Assembly (NCBI GenBank): GCA_004009845.1
Contig: RMBW01000169.1
Coordinates: forward strand, 1-42,325
DNA: 42,325 nucleotides
DNA from: Davidsoniella eucalypti
Lineage: Eukaryota > Ascomycota > Sordariomycetes > Microascales > Ceratocystidaceae
Direction of reading: 5' to 3'
The notes beneath the pieces are model-generated. The model was not told the origin of the DNA and made no database searches. It saw only the letters and a list, made by a program, of their open reading frames with translations. Position 1 is the stretch's first letter. The number at the start of each line of letters is the position of its first letter. The position numbers and the translations under genes are program-made. This document shows positions 1 to 11,476 of the stretch, piece after piece.

Positions 1-392
<392 letters not shown>

Positions 393-1457
393 CTACCTAA
401 ATGCCACAGTGCACTGTTACTGCGGCTTTATGGTCTGTGGGTTGAAGGTAGGTGTTCTTGCTATAACCTTCTTTCAGGCTCTTTGTCTTAATTCATAATT
501 TGGTTGCTTGTTTGTTTATCGAGATATGCCACTCTAGAACCCATGTGTCGTTGACTATTTCGTATAGCCTCGCATCTACCTAGATACATTGCACATATAT
601 ATACATATATGTATATATATCTTGATGTAGATTTAGTTATATACATATGTATGGTTCGCTTTGCACTGCAATTAAGCGTTGCGAAACATACGAAAACTGC
701 CCATTAGCTGGTGCCTAGTCAATAAATACACAGTTAAAGATTGTAACAAGACATAGTGGTATCTTGTTTCACTAGCAGCTAGTATCTAGCCCGTGCTAGC
801 TCATTTACTTCCAGAAGCTTGTCATTTTCTAGTTGTATTGTTGACGTGGACAAATGGGAACTAAACAAGGGAATACGCACTCAAAAGGGAATGTAGTTGA
901 TCAAGGACTACAGGATGACTGCTTTGAGCCGGCTAGCGTCCTAGTACCTTGGATCCGACCTACTGGGGTTCTTACGACACCAGCCCATGTCCAGCATGGG
1001 CTGGAGTGGTGTATGCTGTATGTAATGTAAGGCGTGTATATAGTATGTGTAAATCGTAATCGACTCTCTTATAGGGACATGACGCCAAGAGTGTAAGTAC
1101 ATTGCATATGATTGAAAGGTTGCTTGTATGTTCTTTATCATACAAGCTAAAATATAGTGTTTGTACTAAGAGACGGAGTTTGTCCCCTCCCCCTCATAAA
1201 GTAAATAGCAAGCGTAGTCCGGTGGACGACGACCGAGTTCTTCGATTCTATAGAAATACATCACTGACATCTGATTCACGATCATCCAACATCGACTGCT
1301 AAGCCATCTGCAACCAAGTGACTGTTTTTACTACTTGAATACCTTTTCTTTTTAAAGTCTTTATTTTTTGTACACGTCAATGCTAGAGCCTGCTACATAG
1401 CAACCTCGTCACTTGTCTATCACGTCTAACGACAAACACAGATAACTTTGCATCAAA
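393..1457. other. Intergenic, no gene seen; one perfect 10-bp hairpin
   Basis: No convincing coding frame is visible between the Gln-rich exon and the MFS gene. The stretch is AT-rich with TATATA/CATATG runs near 597-650. A perfect inverted repeat CCAGCCCATG/CATGGGCTGG with a 5-nt spacer lies at 980-1004. The part nearest 1457 presumably holds the MFS promoter and 5' leader (pyrimidine-rich around 1330-1370), but no specific site can be defended. Confidence 0.6.
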
Positions 1458-3502
1458 ATGCGACCACCAGCGGCCAACACCGATGACGAGGAGTCTAAAT
1501 CTCTCCTGTACCAATCAGCTTCATCATCATCAACAACTTTGGTTTCTCAACCATCAACATCACCGCCTCAAAATGCACCAGTATCGTGGAGCTCTCTCCC
1601 CGGAAAGGCGCAACTAGCCATACTGTTTCTCTGCCGCCTTGTCGATTTCCTGCAAGTAGCTTCGCTCCAAGCCTACATATTCTACCAACTGCGCAGCATA
1701 TCACCAGAACTGAGCGCTTCCGACATATCATACCAGGCTGGTATTCTTCAGGGCTGTTTCACCGGTTCCCAGGTCATCACGGCAATTCTCTGGGGAAAGG
1801 CAGCTGATGCCGCCTGGTGTGGCAGAAAGCGGGTGCTTCTGATCGGCCTCGTTGGCACTGCGTTCTCCTGCCTCGGCTATGGCTTCTCTACGAGTTTTGC
1901 TAGCGTTGCTGTTTGGCGTATGCTTGCCGGCTCTGTCAACGGAACCGTTGGCATCATGTAAGTGACGATATCCTGATAATGGCCGCATCACAAAATGATG
2001 ATCGAACACGAAGAGCTGACCCAACTGGCTTGCTTGCTATAGTCGAACCATGATCTCTGAAATCATCAAGGAACGCAAATACCAGTCGCGAGCTTTCCTC
2101 ATCTTGCCGCTCAGCTTCAACGTTGCCAGCATCCTCGGCCCAAGTAAGATTTTCTGCACCGCTACGACAACTGTAGTTCGATTCTAACAAGACCATAGTC
2201 ATTGGTGGTTTCCTTGCCGACCCGTCAACATCGCTTCCTGGTATATTTGGACCAGGAGCAGTCTTGGGCTGCGAATGGATGCGCAACAACCCGTTTGCGC
2301 TTCCTAGCATTGTCAACTTTGTTCTGCTATTAGCTACCGCTGCTGTTGCTTTTTTTGGGTTGAAAGAGGTGAGTTGTTCGGCCAGCGATACGTCATTACA
2401 TTCATACGTACATACCCTGTCTGAAAACACTGTACATTTGGGCATGTACGGGTCTTTGTATGACGGATCACGTGCTTACAGGTATAGCAAATGCTGACAT
2501 TTCCTCTTTTAATAGACATCGACCGCCCGTCGCGGGAAATTCGATCTCGGCCTGTACCTTGCGTCTCGTTTCCGTGCCGCAGTTCGCGGATCGTCACCTG
2601 AAGACTCGCATGGCAAATATTCTAAAATATCTTCTATTCCTCTAGCGAATGTCTCCGTTGAGTCAGATTCAGAGTCAGAGTCAGAATCATCTCCTTCGCT
2701 CAACCGCAGCCAATCAGGCCTGTCCGAGAAGCCTCGGGTAGTCGTACCAAAGAACCAGAAATGCACCACGCAGCTCCCATTCTGGCGCCTGTGGACAGGC
2801 AATGTCATCTTGGTACTGATTACTGAGGCACTATATGACTTCCACCTGGGTGGTTTCACCAACCTATGGTCTCTGTTCCTTTCTACGCCCCGTGCCGATG
2901 TAGCCCAGCAAACATCGCTACCGTTTGAATTTCCAGGCGGTCTTGGAATGCCCAGTTCTACTGTTGGAACTGCCACGGCCATCCTGGGTGTCCTAGGCAT
3001 AACTCTCCAGATGACATTTTACCCGCCTGTCAACGCTGCCCTGGGCACACTGAAAAGCTTCCAGTACCTGCTGCCTCTATTCCCAGTGGCATACTTTATT
3101 GCGCCTTATATCGCCGCCGTTCCATCCAGCTCAGAACCGCCCGCTGCAGCTTCCGGGTTCTTCGTGTGGTCAGGAATCATTCTTGTGCAGTTTCTACATG
3201 TCACTGCGCGCACGTTTACCCTCCCGGCTAGCATTATCCTGCTCAACAACTGTAGCCCTCATCCCAGTGTCCTTGGCACAATCCATGGCCTGGGACAGAG
3301 TATCTCGGCAGCGTTTCGTACGGTTGGCCCCATCGTGAGTGGCCAATGGTATGGCAGTGGTTTGGAGATCGGGGTTGTTGGTCTTGGCTGGTGGGGAATC
3401 TCTGCGGTTAGTGTGCTGGGCGTCATTTCTGGTCTGTTCATTTACAATGGAAGCGGCCATGAAATTGTGCTAGACGGTGATTTTCACGAAGATGAGGAGT
3501 AA
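1458..3502 (+). CDS. MFS transporter, YCR023C-like family
   Basis: Joining 1458-1957, 2043-2143, 2199-2368 and 2516-3502 gives 585 aa. Introns are 85, 55 and 147 nt with GTAAGT, GTAAGA and GTGAGT donors and TAG acceptors, and every junction keeps frame. The N-terminal 48 or so residues are a Ser/Thr-rich cytosolic tail. The first helices are followed by the MFS motif A form WGKAADAAWCGRKR at about 112-125, then NGTVGI-IRTMISEI spanning intron 1, a segment typical of fungal YCR023C/ZIF-like vacuolar or organellar transporters. A hydrophilic central loop encoded by exon 4 carries a Ser/acidic run (ESDSESESESS) before the second six-helix half. Family membership is clear; the substrate is not visible. 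The start ATG has a good context (CAAAATGC). Confidence 0.9.
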
Positions 3503-5325
3503 GTTCTATCTTCAGTCTAGCATTTATGTCTTCTTTTTCTTTTGTTTTTATGTTTGTTTTGTTTTTGTCTTGTACATTGGCTTTTCTTTCGGTGGCATCA
3601 TCACAGCCATCTCAGGCTCGGCATAGGTTCGGAGTTAAGACTGGGACTATACACATGTTTACTATTTACTCTGTTTTTTTCTTCGCCAATTCAATTTCTT
3701 TGTGTATTTAAATGCGGGGGGGGGTTTATGTTGGTTTTAAACGGTCTCAATATATGTAAGTGCTCTATATACATACATATCTACATATACGTTATCTACG
3801 TTACATTTCACCTTCGTATTCTTCTCCATGCTTCTTCAATCTTTGATAGTTACATACTTTACTTGTCAAATGGCCAATGAAAACAAAAGCACTGGTCTTG
3901 GCAGGTAACTTTACGCCGAGCTAGTTTCTACACTTCAATGATTTTCACCATTCTGTTTTTTTTGCTCAACTACTGTTAGTTACTAAATTACTAACTACAT
4001 ATTCATAGCATTAGCGGTTTTTCTAGGTGAACTGAAAATCAACTATTTGGTGGTTGATTTGTTGGTTTCTTCTTTCTAGGGCGTATGCAGTCGCTTAGTC
4101 GCCTAGCTCAGGGGGGCGTCTTGATATCAGACCGCTTCTACAGGGCCAAGACTTTATAACGCAATGTTGTTCGTTGCTCTATTCCTACACTCCTTAGGAA
4201 TCCCATAATGGCGCTACTTGCCGCCTTTTTTTTACCAGAAAATCTATCACAATATCTTGTATTCTCATACGCAACTACAGCATCCCTGTTCTTGGCTCTG
4301 GATGGATTCCGCTAAGCCACCTTTTGGCTCGTCTAGTTATCTTTTCTATATAGTCGAAGCTTTCTCCCGGATGGTACTGCCCTGAAGGCCCCCCATGGTC
4401 GACTCGTCAGCTCCCAGTTGTGTACCTAGAGCAGTGCAAAAAACAAAGTGGCGCCGGTAGCATAAGTGTATACGTATGTACATATACCTGCTTTGTACAT
4501 CCCGTCCCTCTAAATTCCACTTGAATCTCAGATATCCGTCACCTAAAGCGTTCCGTACTTAGGCACAGACGTAGATTGGGTCTCTGCTCCATGCTGGGCT
4601 ATTGATGCTTATGATGTCCTAATAGTAAGGCGTAGACATCTGCCTTGCTCTCTCCATGACCCCTTTTGTATATGTACATGTGGGTTCACATTATACAAGA
4701 CAATTCTGGCTATGCCTTAGTTCAACTAGTCGGAATCGCCCTAGTACCATCTCAAAGCTGAGCCTTGCAACAAGTGACTTGCGCGTAAACTGACACATCC
4801 GGTCCATGTCGGTCGAAGTGATGAATATTGTAGTATAGCCACATAAGCGACATATTTGTATGTCATATACAATATACAACTATGCATTCGGTAACCATGA
4901 TACATAGTAAAGATAATCAATACGGCTTACTAGACATTCAGCTACCACTTTGAAATAAAGAAGCAACAACTACTCAAGCAGCTTAAATCTGTGACTATGT
5001 ACTAGAAATTAAATAGAAATGCGTCTCATGGACTAGAAGCTTTCCTTCCCCCTTCTTCTTAAGATTTACTCTCGTCTATTGTTCATCACATACATATATT
5101 ACTTTTTTTTTCATCTTCCTTTTTTCGACACTACATTGCGCTAAATTCTGTTAAGATTTATAAATCCATTTTCTGTCTTCAGATTTATATTAAAAATACC
5201 ACAATTCACTTGTTTTATTTTTCCCTGAATCGAGTCAATCGACTTGACCTTTCTCTCCCTAGCCCGAGTGACGGTATTGAACAGTTGGATTATCTACTTT
5301 TTCTTATTTCAGACACACTCTTTCT
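3503..5325. other. Intergenic: MFS 3' region and ASST 5' region, no gene seen
   Basis: About 1.8 kb with stops in all frames and no recognisable protein or tRNA. It is T-rich just after the MFS stop (3530-3720), with a G-run at 3715-3724 and TACATA/TATATA runs near 3765-3795. A pyrimidine-rich stretch at 5100-5320 precedes the next start codon, and a TTTCAG at 5308-5313 could be the acceptor of a 5'UTR intron. Nothing else is supported. Confidence 0.55.
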
Positions 5326-7219
5326 ATGACGACTTTATTATTTTTTGGCTTGGCCAGCCTGGTGAGCTCAGCAGCCGCTATATCTGCCGAGACTGGGGTA
5401 ATATCTACTTCATACCAAAACTCATATCTGTACGAACTTGGCTTTCTCGGTGGCTATCCCACGCAGTCTTACGAGTCTTTTGCTAGCAAGTCGCCAAAAG
5501 CAAATGTTGTAAAGGACAACGAACGCTGCCATGATGAGGATCTGGTGTTTGTATCGCCACGCGGACACTATGTGGCTGATCTTGGCCCCATCATCCTAGA
5601 TTCATATGGAAATCTAGTTTGGATGGACACATCATACGGTCAGGCTATGGGCATGGACATGCAGATTTACAAAGAGAAGCCCTTCATCACTTTCTGGCGT
5701 GGCGGTGCTAATGGAACCTTTGGCCAAGGAGAGTATCTCATGGTAAGCTAATGCTTCTTCGTGGCAGTGGCATAGTATATGCTAACCCAGGGACTATCAG
5801 ATAAATCAAAGCTACGAGGTAGAGCACGTGGTTGTTGCTAGTGAGCCCTACGCGGGCGATCTACACGAGTTCAAGATCAGCGATGAGGGAACTGCTCTGA
5901 TCACGGTATATGACTTGAAATCAGCCGACATGTCTGATCTTGGAATCGAAAATGGCTGGATATACGATGGCATATTCCAAGAAATCGACATTGCAACCAA
6001 TAAGACACTTTTCACCTGGCATGCGTCAGAGCATTTCAGCCTCAAGGACTCTTGGCGGCCACCAAAGGGCCTTACTGGTAAAACACCCGGTCAAGCCTGG
6101 GACTTTTTCCACATCAACTCGGTGGATAAAGACGACGATGGTAACTATATCATCTCGTCACGGTACATGTGTGCAATCGCCTGCATCAGCAAGGACGATG
6201 GCCGTGTCCTGTGGCAGCTCGGAGGCGAGAACAACTCGTTCAAAGACCTATCCGGTGGCCAGGCTACCAACAGTCGCTGGCAGCATCATGCCCGCTGGCA
6301 CGGAAAAGGCCTTGTGAGCATCTTCAACAATAACGCTGTCGACAGCTGGCCGTCTGGCTGGCAGAGCAGCGGCATGGTGGTCCAGTTGGATCTAGACGAG
6401 AGGACTGCGAAGCTTGCGCACCGTTATACTGCCAGGCGCCCCATCTTGACGGGCTCGCAGGGCTCTGTCCAGCTAAACCATCGCCGCCAAAAGGCTGTTG
6501 TTGGGTGGGGTTATGCGCCCGGATACACCGAGTTGACGATTGATGGCCGTGTCTTGTGCGAGACTCATATCGGTCCTGTCTTTATGCAAAACTTTGGCTG
6601 GACTAAAAACTACCGTACCTTCAAGCACCCGTGGATCGGAAAGCCTACCAGCCATCCCGATCTGGTTTCGCGCCCGTTTTCGAAGCAGGCTTTTGTTAGT
6701 TGGAACGGAGCAACCGAGGTAGCTCGCTGGGAGCTACACACTACTGATGGCGACCCATCCGCCAATGACACAGAGTGGACCATCATTGACTCGGCCGAGC
6801 GCCGTGCCCGCTTCGAGACCCCTCTAGACACGGCCAAGGCTCTCAAGTATATCAAGGCTATGGCGTACGATTCGAATGGCAAGCATATCGGACATTCTGA
6901 GGCCATACTAGCTGCAGAGACTACCGTCACCAAGCCTATGACGTCGCTAATGCACCAAGAGATTCCGCGCCATCCTTGGTTCTATGTCTGCTCCTATGGC
7001 TTCTTCGTGGTCTGTTGCTTGTCGCTGCTTTGGCTGTTCCGTGGCCGTGTCTCTGGTGCCTTGTTCAGTGCTTTCCATGCCTTCAAGAGCCTGCTTGCTG
7101 TTAGAGGAGCATCTATCGCCGAGATACTGGCCAATCTCAAGACTGCTTGGTTCCACCAACGTTCAAAACAAGAGTACGAGGCTGTGCCGTTGGTTCCACA
7201 GGAAAGAGAGGATGTGTAG
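5326..7219 (+). CDS. Arylsulfotransferase (ASST)-family membrane protein
   Basis: Joining 5326-5742 and 5801-7219 gives 611 aa. The 58-nt intron has donor GTAAGC, branch site GCTAACC and acceptor ATCAG; the earlier CCCAG would break frame. Residues 1-18 form a signal-peptide-like segment ending SSAAA. The body has the fungal Arylsulfotran_2-type pattern: GPIILDSYGNLVW, then ITFWRGGANGTFGQGEY, DFFHINSVDKDDDGNYIISSR, DGRVLWQLGGE and WQHHARW. A hydrophobic helix at about 528-551 and a basic tail follow, so a type I topology with a lumenal or extracellular domain is likely. Bacterial ASSTs move sulfate between phenols without PAPS. The fungal branch is poorly characterised, so the activity here is inferred from family only. 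Confidence 0.88.
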
Positions 7220-8112
7220 TAAAAGCTGTAATTTTAGACGCTTCAATAGCGAGATTGTTTTTTTCTGAGCTCATGTTTGTTTCTATTAGCGTTTACTTGT
7301 GTGTTGACCAAAATGAAGAGGGGGAAGAGTACTTCTATCCGGCACTGTCTACTTACCTTGATAGCAATGGTGTGATGAATATAAATAGGGTTAGACTTAG
7401 AATGCAACAAAATATTAAAACATAGACACTTCTAAACCACGCATCTTTATTCTCTATTCTACTTGATCTGACAGCAAACACTGACATGTCCGCCAGACCG
7501 GATCTCTAAAAACTCGGCCATTCAACCGCCGCTAATTCTTCTTAGACCAGGACCTTGGATGGGGTCATGTTCTGTTAGTGTGATGCATACAAATTAGGCT
7601 GCCAGTGCTAACAAATTTATTTCCATGCCTTGTGCAACTTGGACATCTGATTAGCCGTGATATTGCAATTTAAGCATTGCCTGTCGTCATCCCGAGTCGC
7701 AAGATATCGCCAATCGAGCGTGATTGGTGCAGAGTGGAACCAATCCAAGCAATCAGCCCAATCATATCGCAAGCGCCCCAATATCATCTTCTGTATCAAG
7801 TATAATCAGATGTCGTGATATACTCAATTATGGTATAACGACGTGCATGGCATATGTTGGAACACTGGATTACATCACAAATATAAATAGACTGAACAGG
7901 CAGCCCTTGGTCAAAAGTAGCCGTGTTCTTCACAATATACCTTTCTTCCGCATATATCAACTAATCATATCATTTGTTCAAAGAAACCTATCTTACATTG
8001 TACCCCTCAATATCGATTAACGTGAGCCACAGACTACCTGAGTCTGCTAGAGAGAGACCGCGCATTCGAGTTCTTCACGCCAACTAGACGATCATACGCA
8101 ACTTCCAACATC
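7220..8112. other. Intergenic between ASST and dioxygenase genes
   Basis: No coding frame is supported. The first part is the presumed 3'UTR of the ASST gene. A TATAAATA sequence at 7882-7889 lies 224 bp before the dioxygenase ATG and is the best candidate core promoter element. The leader then runs through pyrimidine- and A-rich sequence to the start codon. Confidence 0.5.
7882..7889 (+). promoter_or_regulatory. Possible TATA box of the TauD-like gene
   Basis: TATAAATA in an otherwise gene-free stretch, on the correct side of the dioxygenase start at 8113. The distance implies a 5' leader of roughly 190 nt, long but usual for filamentous fungi. Sequence match only; such AT words also occur by chance here. 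Confidence 0.3.
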
Positions 8113-9476
8113 ATGGCACCAAGCGCTATCACCTCATCGTCGATGACTATCTCTCCGGCGCAAAAGAATAATGAGGCGCCCAGATCTATCTTCCCAGACG
8201 GAATCCGCACCTCCGGCCAACACAATCCCATATACGAGCTATTGAAGCCGTACGCTGAGTTTCCAAAGGAAATTTCTGGCCCAACTCTGTGGACACGAGA
8301 AGAGTACATCGACAAGCCTGAGAAGTGGACGCACTACTTCACGGCTGACGAGATTGAAGAGCTCGGTCGAGCCTCTGATGCTTTTATTGCAAGTGGAACT
8401 CCGTTAACCGGAATCTCAAAGGCTAGTAAGCTCCAATATTCCCCAAGGCCTCCCAATGTTATTTTCTTATCTTAGTCGCTTTCCCAAGTATATCTACTAA
8501 TTGGACAACCATCACCACAGGGTAACTTCTTACTACCTAAGCTCGGCCAGCTTCTCACGGCAATTCGCGAGGACCTGCTTAATGGAAAGGGTTTTGTGCT
8601 ATTCAAAGGCTTTCCGGCTGACGAATGGGGACCCAACAAGAACGCCGTCGCCTATATGGGCCTCGGTACATACATCGGATACTTTGTATCCCAGAATGGT
8701 CGCGGCCACGTCCTGGGTCATGTGAAAGATGTTGGCGACGATCCGACTCAGATCGATAAAGTACGCATCTACCGTACAACGGCACGCCAGTTCTTCCACG
8801 CCGATGATGGCGATATCGTAGGACTTCTTTGTGTTCATCGGGCCCAGGAAGGTGGCGAGAGTGACATTGTCAGCGTTCACAATGTTTGGAATACACTGCA
8901 GAGAGAACACCCAGATGTTGCAGAGTTACTCACTCAGCCGATATGGTACTTCGATCGCAAGGGTGAAGTCTCACAAGGACAGCAAGAATTCACCCGCCAG
9001 CCTGTGTTCTACATTGAAAACAGCAGCCAGAATCGTGTCTATATCAAGTGGGATCCATACTATGTACGCTCTCTAGGTCGCTTTGTTGAAAAGGGCATTG
9101 TATCGGCTCTCAGCGATGCCCAAGTTCGTGCCATGACCATCTTGGAAGAAACCTGCCAACGACTCGCCCTTCACATGATATTAGAAGTTGGTGACATTCA
9201 GTTTGTCAGCAACTCACATCTGCTACATGCCCGTACAGCCTACAAAGGTATGTCCCATCGCTGTGCTATCAGCACTTGATTTCATGATTACTGACAAATA
9301 TTTTAACTATAGACTTCCTTCCACCGGCCCCTCGTCGGCAATTGCTTCGGCTATGGCTATCTATCCCTGATATAGAAGGTGGATGGGCTCTTCCTTTCCC
9401 TGATACATCCGAAAAGAAGAGAGGTGGCATACAAGTAGATGATCAGCCGCCAGTTTGCCCACTCGATGCCGAGTAG
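8113..9476 (+). CDS. TauD/TfdA-like Fe(II)/2-oxoglutarate dioxygenase
   Basis: Three coding blocks are clear: one from 8113 to about 8425-8457, then 8521-9247 and 9313-9476. The second intron (9248-9312, GTATGT to TATAG) is in frame. The protein (about 400-411 aa) has GKGFVLFKGFP, GYFVSQNGRGHVLGHV, the metal-binding HxD in FFHADDGD, the distal His region SNSHLLHART, and RRQLLRLW, which supplies the 2-oxoglutarate-binding Arg. The C-terminus (KKRGGIQVDD...PLDAE) is typical of the fungal family. The odd part is intron 1. The strongest donor (GTAAGC, 8426) joined to the strongest acceptor (CACAG, 8520, with CTAAT branch site) gives an immediate stop. In-frame options are a GTTATT donor at 8458 or an AAG acceptor at 8488. 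The gene may be intact with weak sites or newly broken. Substrate unknown. Confidence 0.85.
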
Positions 9477-10183
9477 TTTATCACATCATGCTTTGTTAAT
9501 AGTTGTGATTGTAGATAGTTTGTAGTTGTGTAATATGTCTATAGTGCATGAGTATATAGCCGATTTCACTTTTGTTGTAAAGCCTGACATAACAGTTTGT
9601 ATTAAATCTCTAGATGTAACGATAATGTTTATTTGTCAGGGCTCTCGGCTAGTTACAACCAATTATTACCAAAGTGCCCCATAAGGAGAAACACACAGCC
9701 ACTGGCTGCCTTACCCTTCATTAATGGAAGATAGTAGAGGAATATGACTAATCAAGAAGAATTCCAACTTCGAGGTACACACCAACAGGCTCATACTTTC
9801 ACACCCAGTGACAAGACTCTGTGAATCTGTCTGCCATTACCGATATGCCGGATGCCAGTGACCCGGCCAGAAGATCTTCAAATCAAAGGAAGAAAACCAC
9901 ACCAGATTTACGTCAAAAGTAAAGGTCAAAAGGCCTCCCATGGGACATAGAGCTATCTAAGATAGCTCTTAGTTCGGGTTGGATATCAGAACAAGACGAC
10001 ATAATCATCTTGGATGACAGCCCTCCATGGACAAATGAAAAGAAGACATACAGAATATATTCTGGTAGCGAAGATCTTCCAAGGTCTACCATGAGACACT
10101 CGACCGTCAGGGCGTTATCATGGCATATCATGAATATGGCTATTCCATCATTCTCTCTTTTCTGACTTGAACTGTTGCTACAT
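9477..10183. other. Intergenic with unassigned open frames and a 9-bp palindrome
   Basis: The first 150 bp are the dioxygenase 3' region. From about 9913 to 10197 the minus strand has a 94-codon open frame, and part of the plus strand (about 9970-10165) is also open; neither matches a family I recognise. A perfect palindrome AGAGCTATC-TAA-GATAGCTCT sits at 9949-9969. Because decayed LINE sequence begins at about 10184, this may be a relic of an older insertion, but that is not shown. Confidence 0.4.
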
Positions 10184-10240
10184 TTAACGTCGACCAAACT
10201 AGGACGTCTTATTAGTTACCCGACAGACATTTTACCTGAT
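10184..10240 (-). repeat. Decayed LINE 3'-end fragment (copy A)
   Basis: The stretch ATTTAACGTCGACC...TTAGTTACCCGACAGACATTTTACC aligns, with gaps and substitutions, to the 3'-terminal segment seen in better condition at 11611-11790 (ATTTAACGTCTACC...TTGGTTACCGGACAGATATTTAACG). The orientation is the same as the other copies. It is the most diverged copy, with no tail or target duplication visible, so it should be the oldest insertion. Confidence 0.55.
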
Positions 10241-10332
10241 ATATTGTGTGTCTATCTGCTGTCATCTCACAGCGATATGACAGTATGTTCTGGGCTCAGT
10301 CAGGACAACTATCTGATATTCTTCTAGACTAC

Positions 10333-11476
10333 CTTTACTTGACTATATTTCATGCCTACCTAAATTTCTAACATCGTACAACTCCAATTAGTTACCGGGT
10401 AGAAATTTGGCGTCTTCCGTTCGACACAACCACATATTCTACTCCGCAAAGTCGCCATGACCTGTCCGGGCAGTTAGGATCCGTCCCACCGTAGATCTGT
10501 GCTGGTCTTTAAACCAGTCCACCTTGTAGACAGTCTTTGTTTCAAAGCGAACCCCAAGGTGCTTTCTCGGCTCGCACTCCGCTATCCACGATTTGAAGTC
10601 GGCATTTAGCTGTGCGTTTTTCCATCTGCGGGCGGAAGCAAGAGACATATGGTCACGGTCGAGGTCAACAAGCTTAGTATTGCTGGTACACCCTTGTTTC
10701 GCCAACTTGTCAACTAGCTCGTTACCAGGAACATTGGGACCCATCTGATGCCACCGACCGCTAGTTCTACACGCTCAGTGCCTCCTTTCCACTCATGGAG
10801 TAAGCTTCGAATCTTGTTGACAGCCTCTTGTTGAAAGGTTCCATTTTTACCCGCCCTATTGGAGATGCGTTGTGCAACACCCAAATTGTCAAAGCACAGA
10901 TACAGACTGCCTGCATCGAGAGGAGCATGCTTGATGGCCGCTTGGACTGCATTGTCTGCAGCAATAGCCTCTGCGTTAGCCACTTCTCGTAGAGAGCCAC
11001 ATGACCCTAGACCCTCACAGAGTTTGATGCCATCATAAAAGACTGCCTAACCAGCCCCTGTTCTGCCCTTCTCATCACGAGAACCATCGGAGTAAACCCA
11101 TAGCGTTTTCGGGTTTGCCTCAGCCACCTTTTTCAAATGATGTTTGGCGGCTTCTTCTTTGTCTAGCTGCGGTGATAGACGGTCCCGCTCTTCTTCTGGG
11201 AGGAGTCTGTTCGACTCTTTAATCGGCACCGGGAGCAATTTCTTGTACACATCGATGTGTCCTTATATCTTTGTGATGCATACCGGGTGCCGGGAGTCTA
11301 CCGTGGATGCTCGAATGGCAGCGGCTCTCTCGAGGTTCCTTGAGTATCAACGCCATGTTTGGAAACGAGGAGAGGATGTGCAGAAGCCTAATTGGCATGG
11401 TACAGTATACTGGCAATGCAGCTCTCAGGGCACCTCTCCAAGCTACCTCTAGCCTTTTTTTCCCTGCAGCCTGCAT
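10333..11476 (-). pseudogene. Broken LINE (Tad-like) RT C-terminus and RNase H
   Basis: In minus-strand order the relic shows the end of the reverse transcriptase ORF (KRLEVAWRGALRAALPVY..., then RAAAIRASTVDSRHPV in another frame). A linker and an RNase H domain follow: first catalytic Asp in WVYSDGSRDEKGRTGAG, then EVANAEAIAADNAVQAA, and the third motif around IRWVP/VPGNELVDKLAKQG. Breaks visible are a frameshift near 11370, a TAA near 11270, a TAG right after GRTGAG near 11045 and a frameshift near 10735. The N-terminal endonuclease and most of the RT are missing. Downstream of the RNase H end (10439), a decayed 3'UTR and AATCAAAT-like tail run to about 10333. RNase H after RT is characteristic of Tad/I-type fungal LINEs. 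It cannot encode a working protein. Confidence 0.85.

Noticed and set aside
2171..2190. tRNA B-box-like GTTCGATTC
   Set aside because: It lies in MFS intron 2 with no matching acceptor stem, A box or anticodon arm.
8389..8520. GC-AG intron in the dioxygenase gene using the donor GCAAGT
   Set aside because: It would be in phase but would remove the GTPLTGISKA segment, which I recall as conserved in this family.
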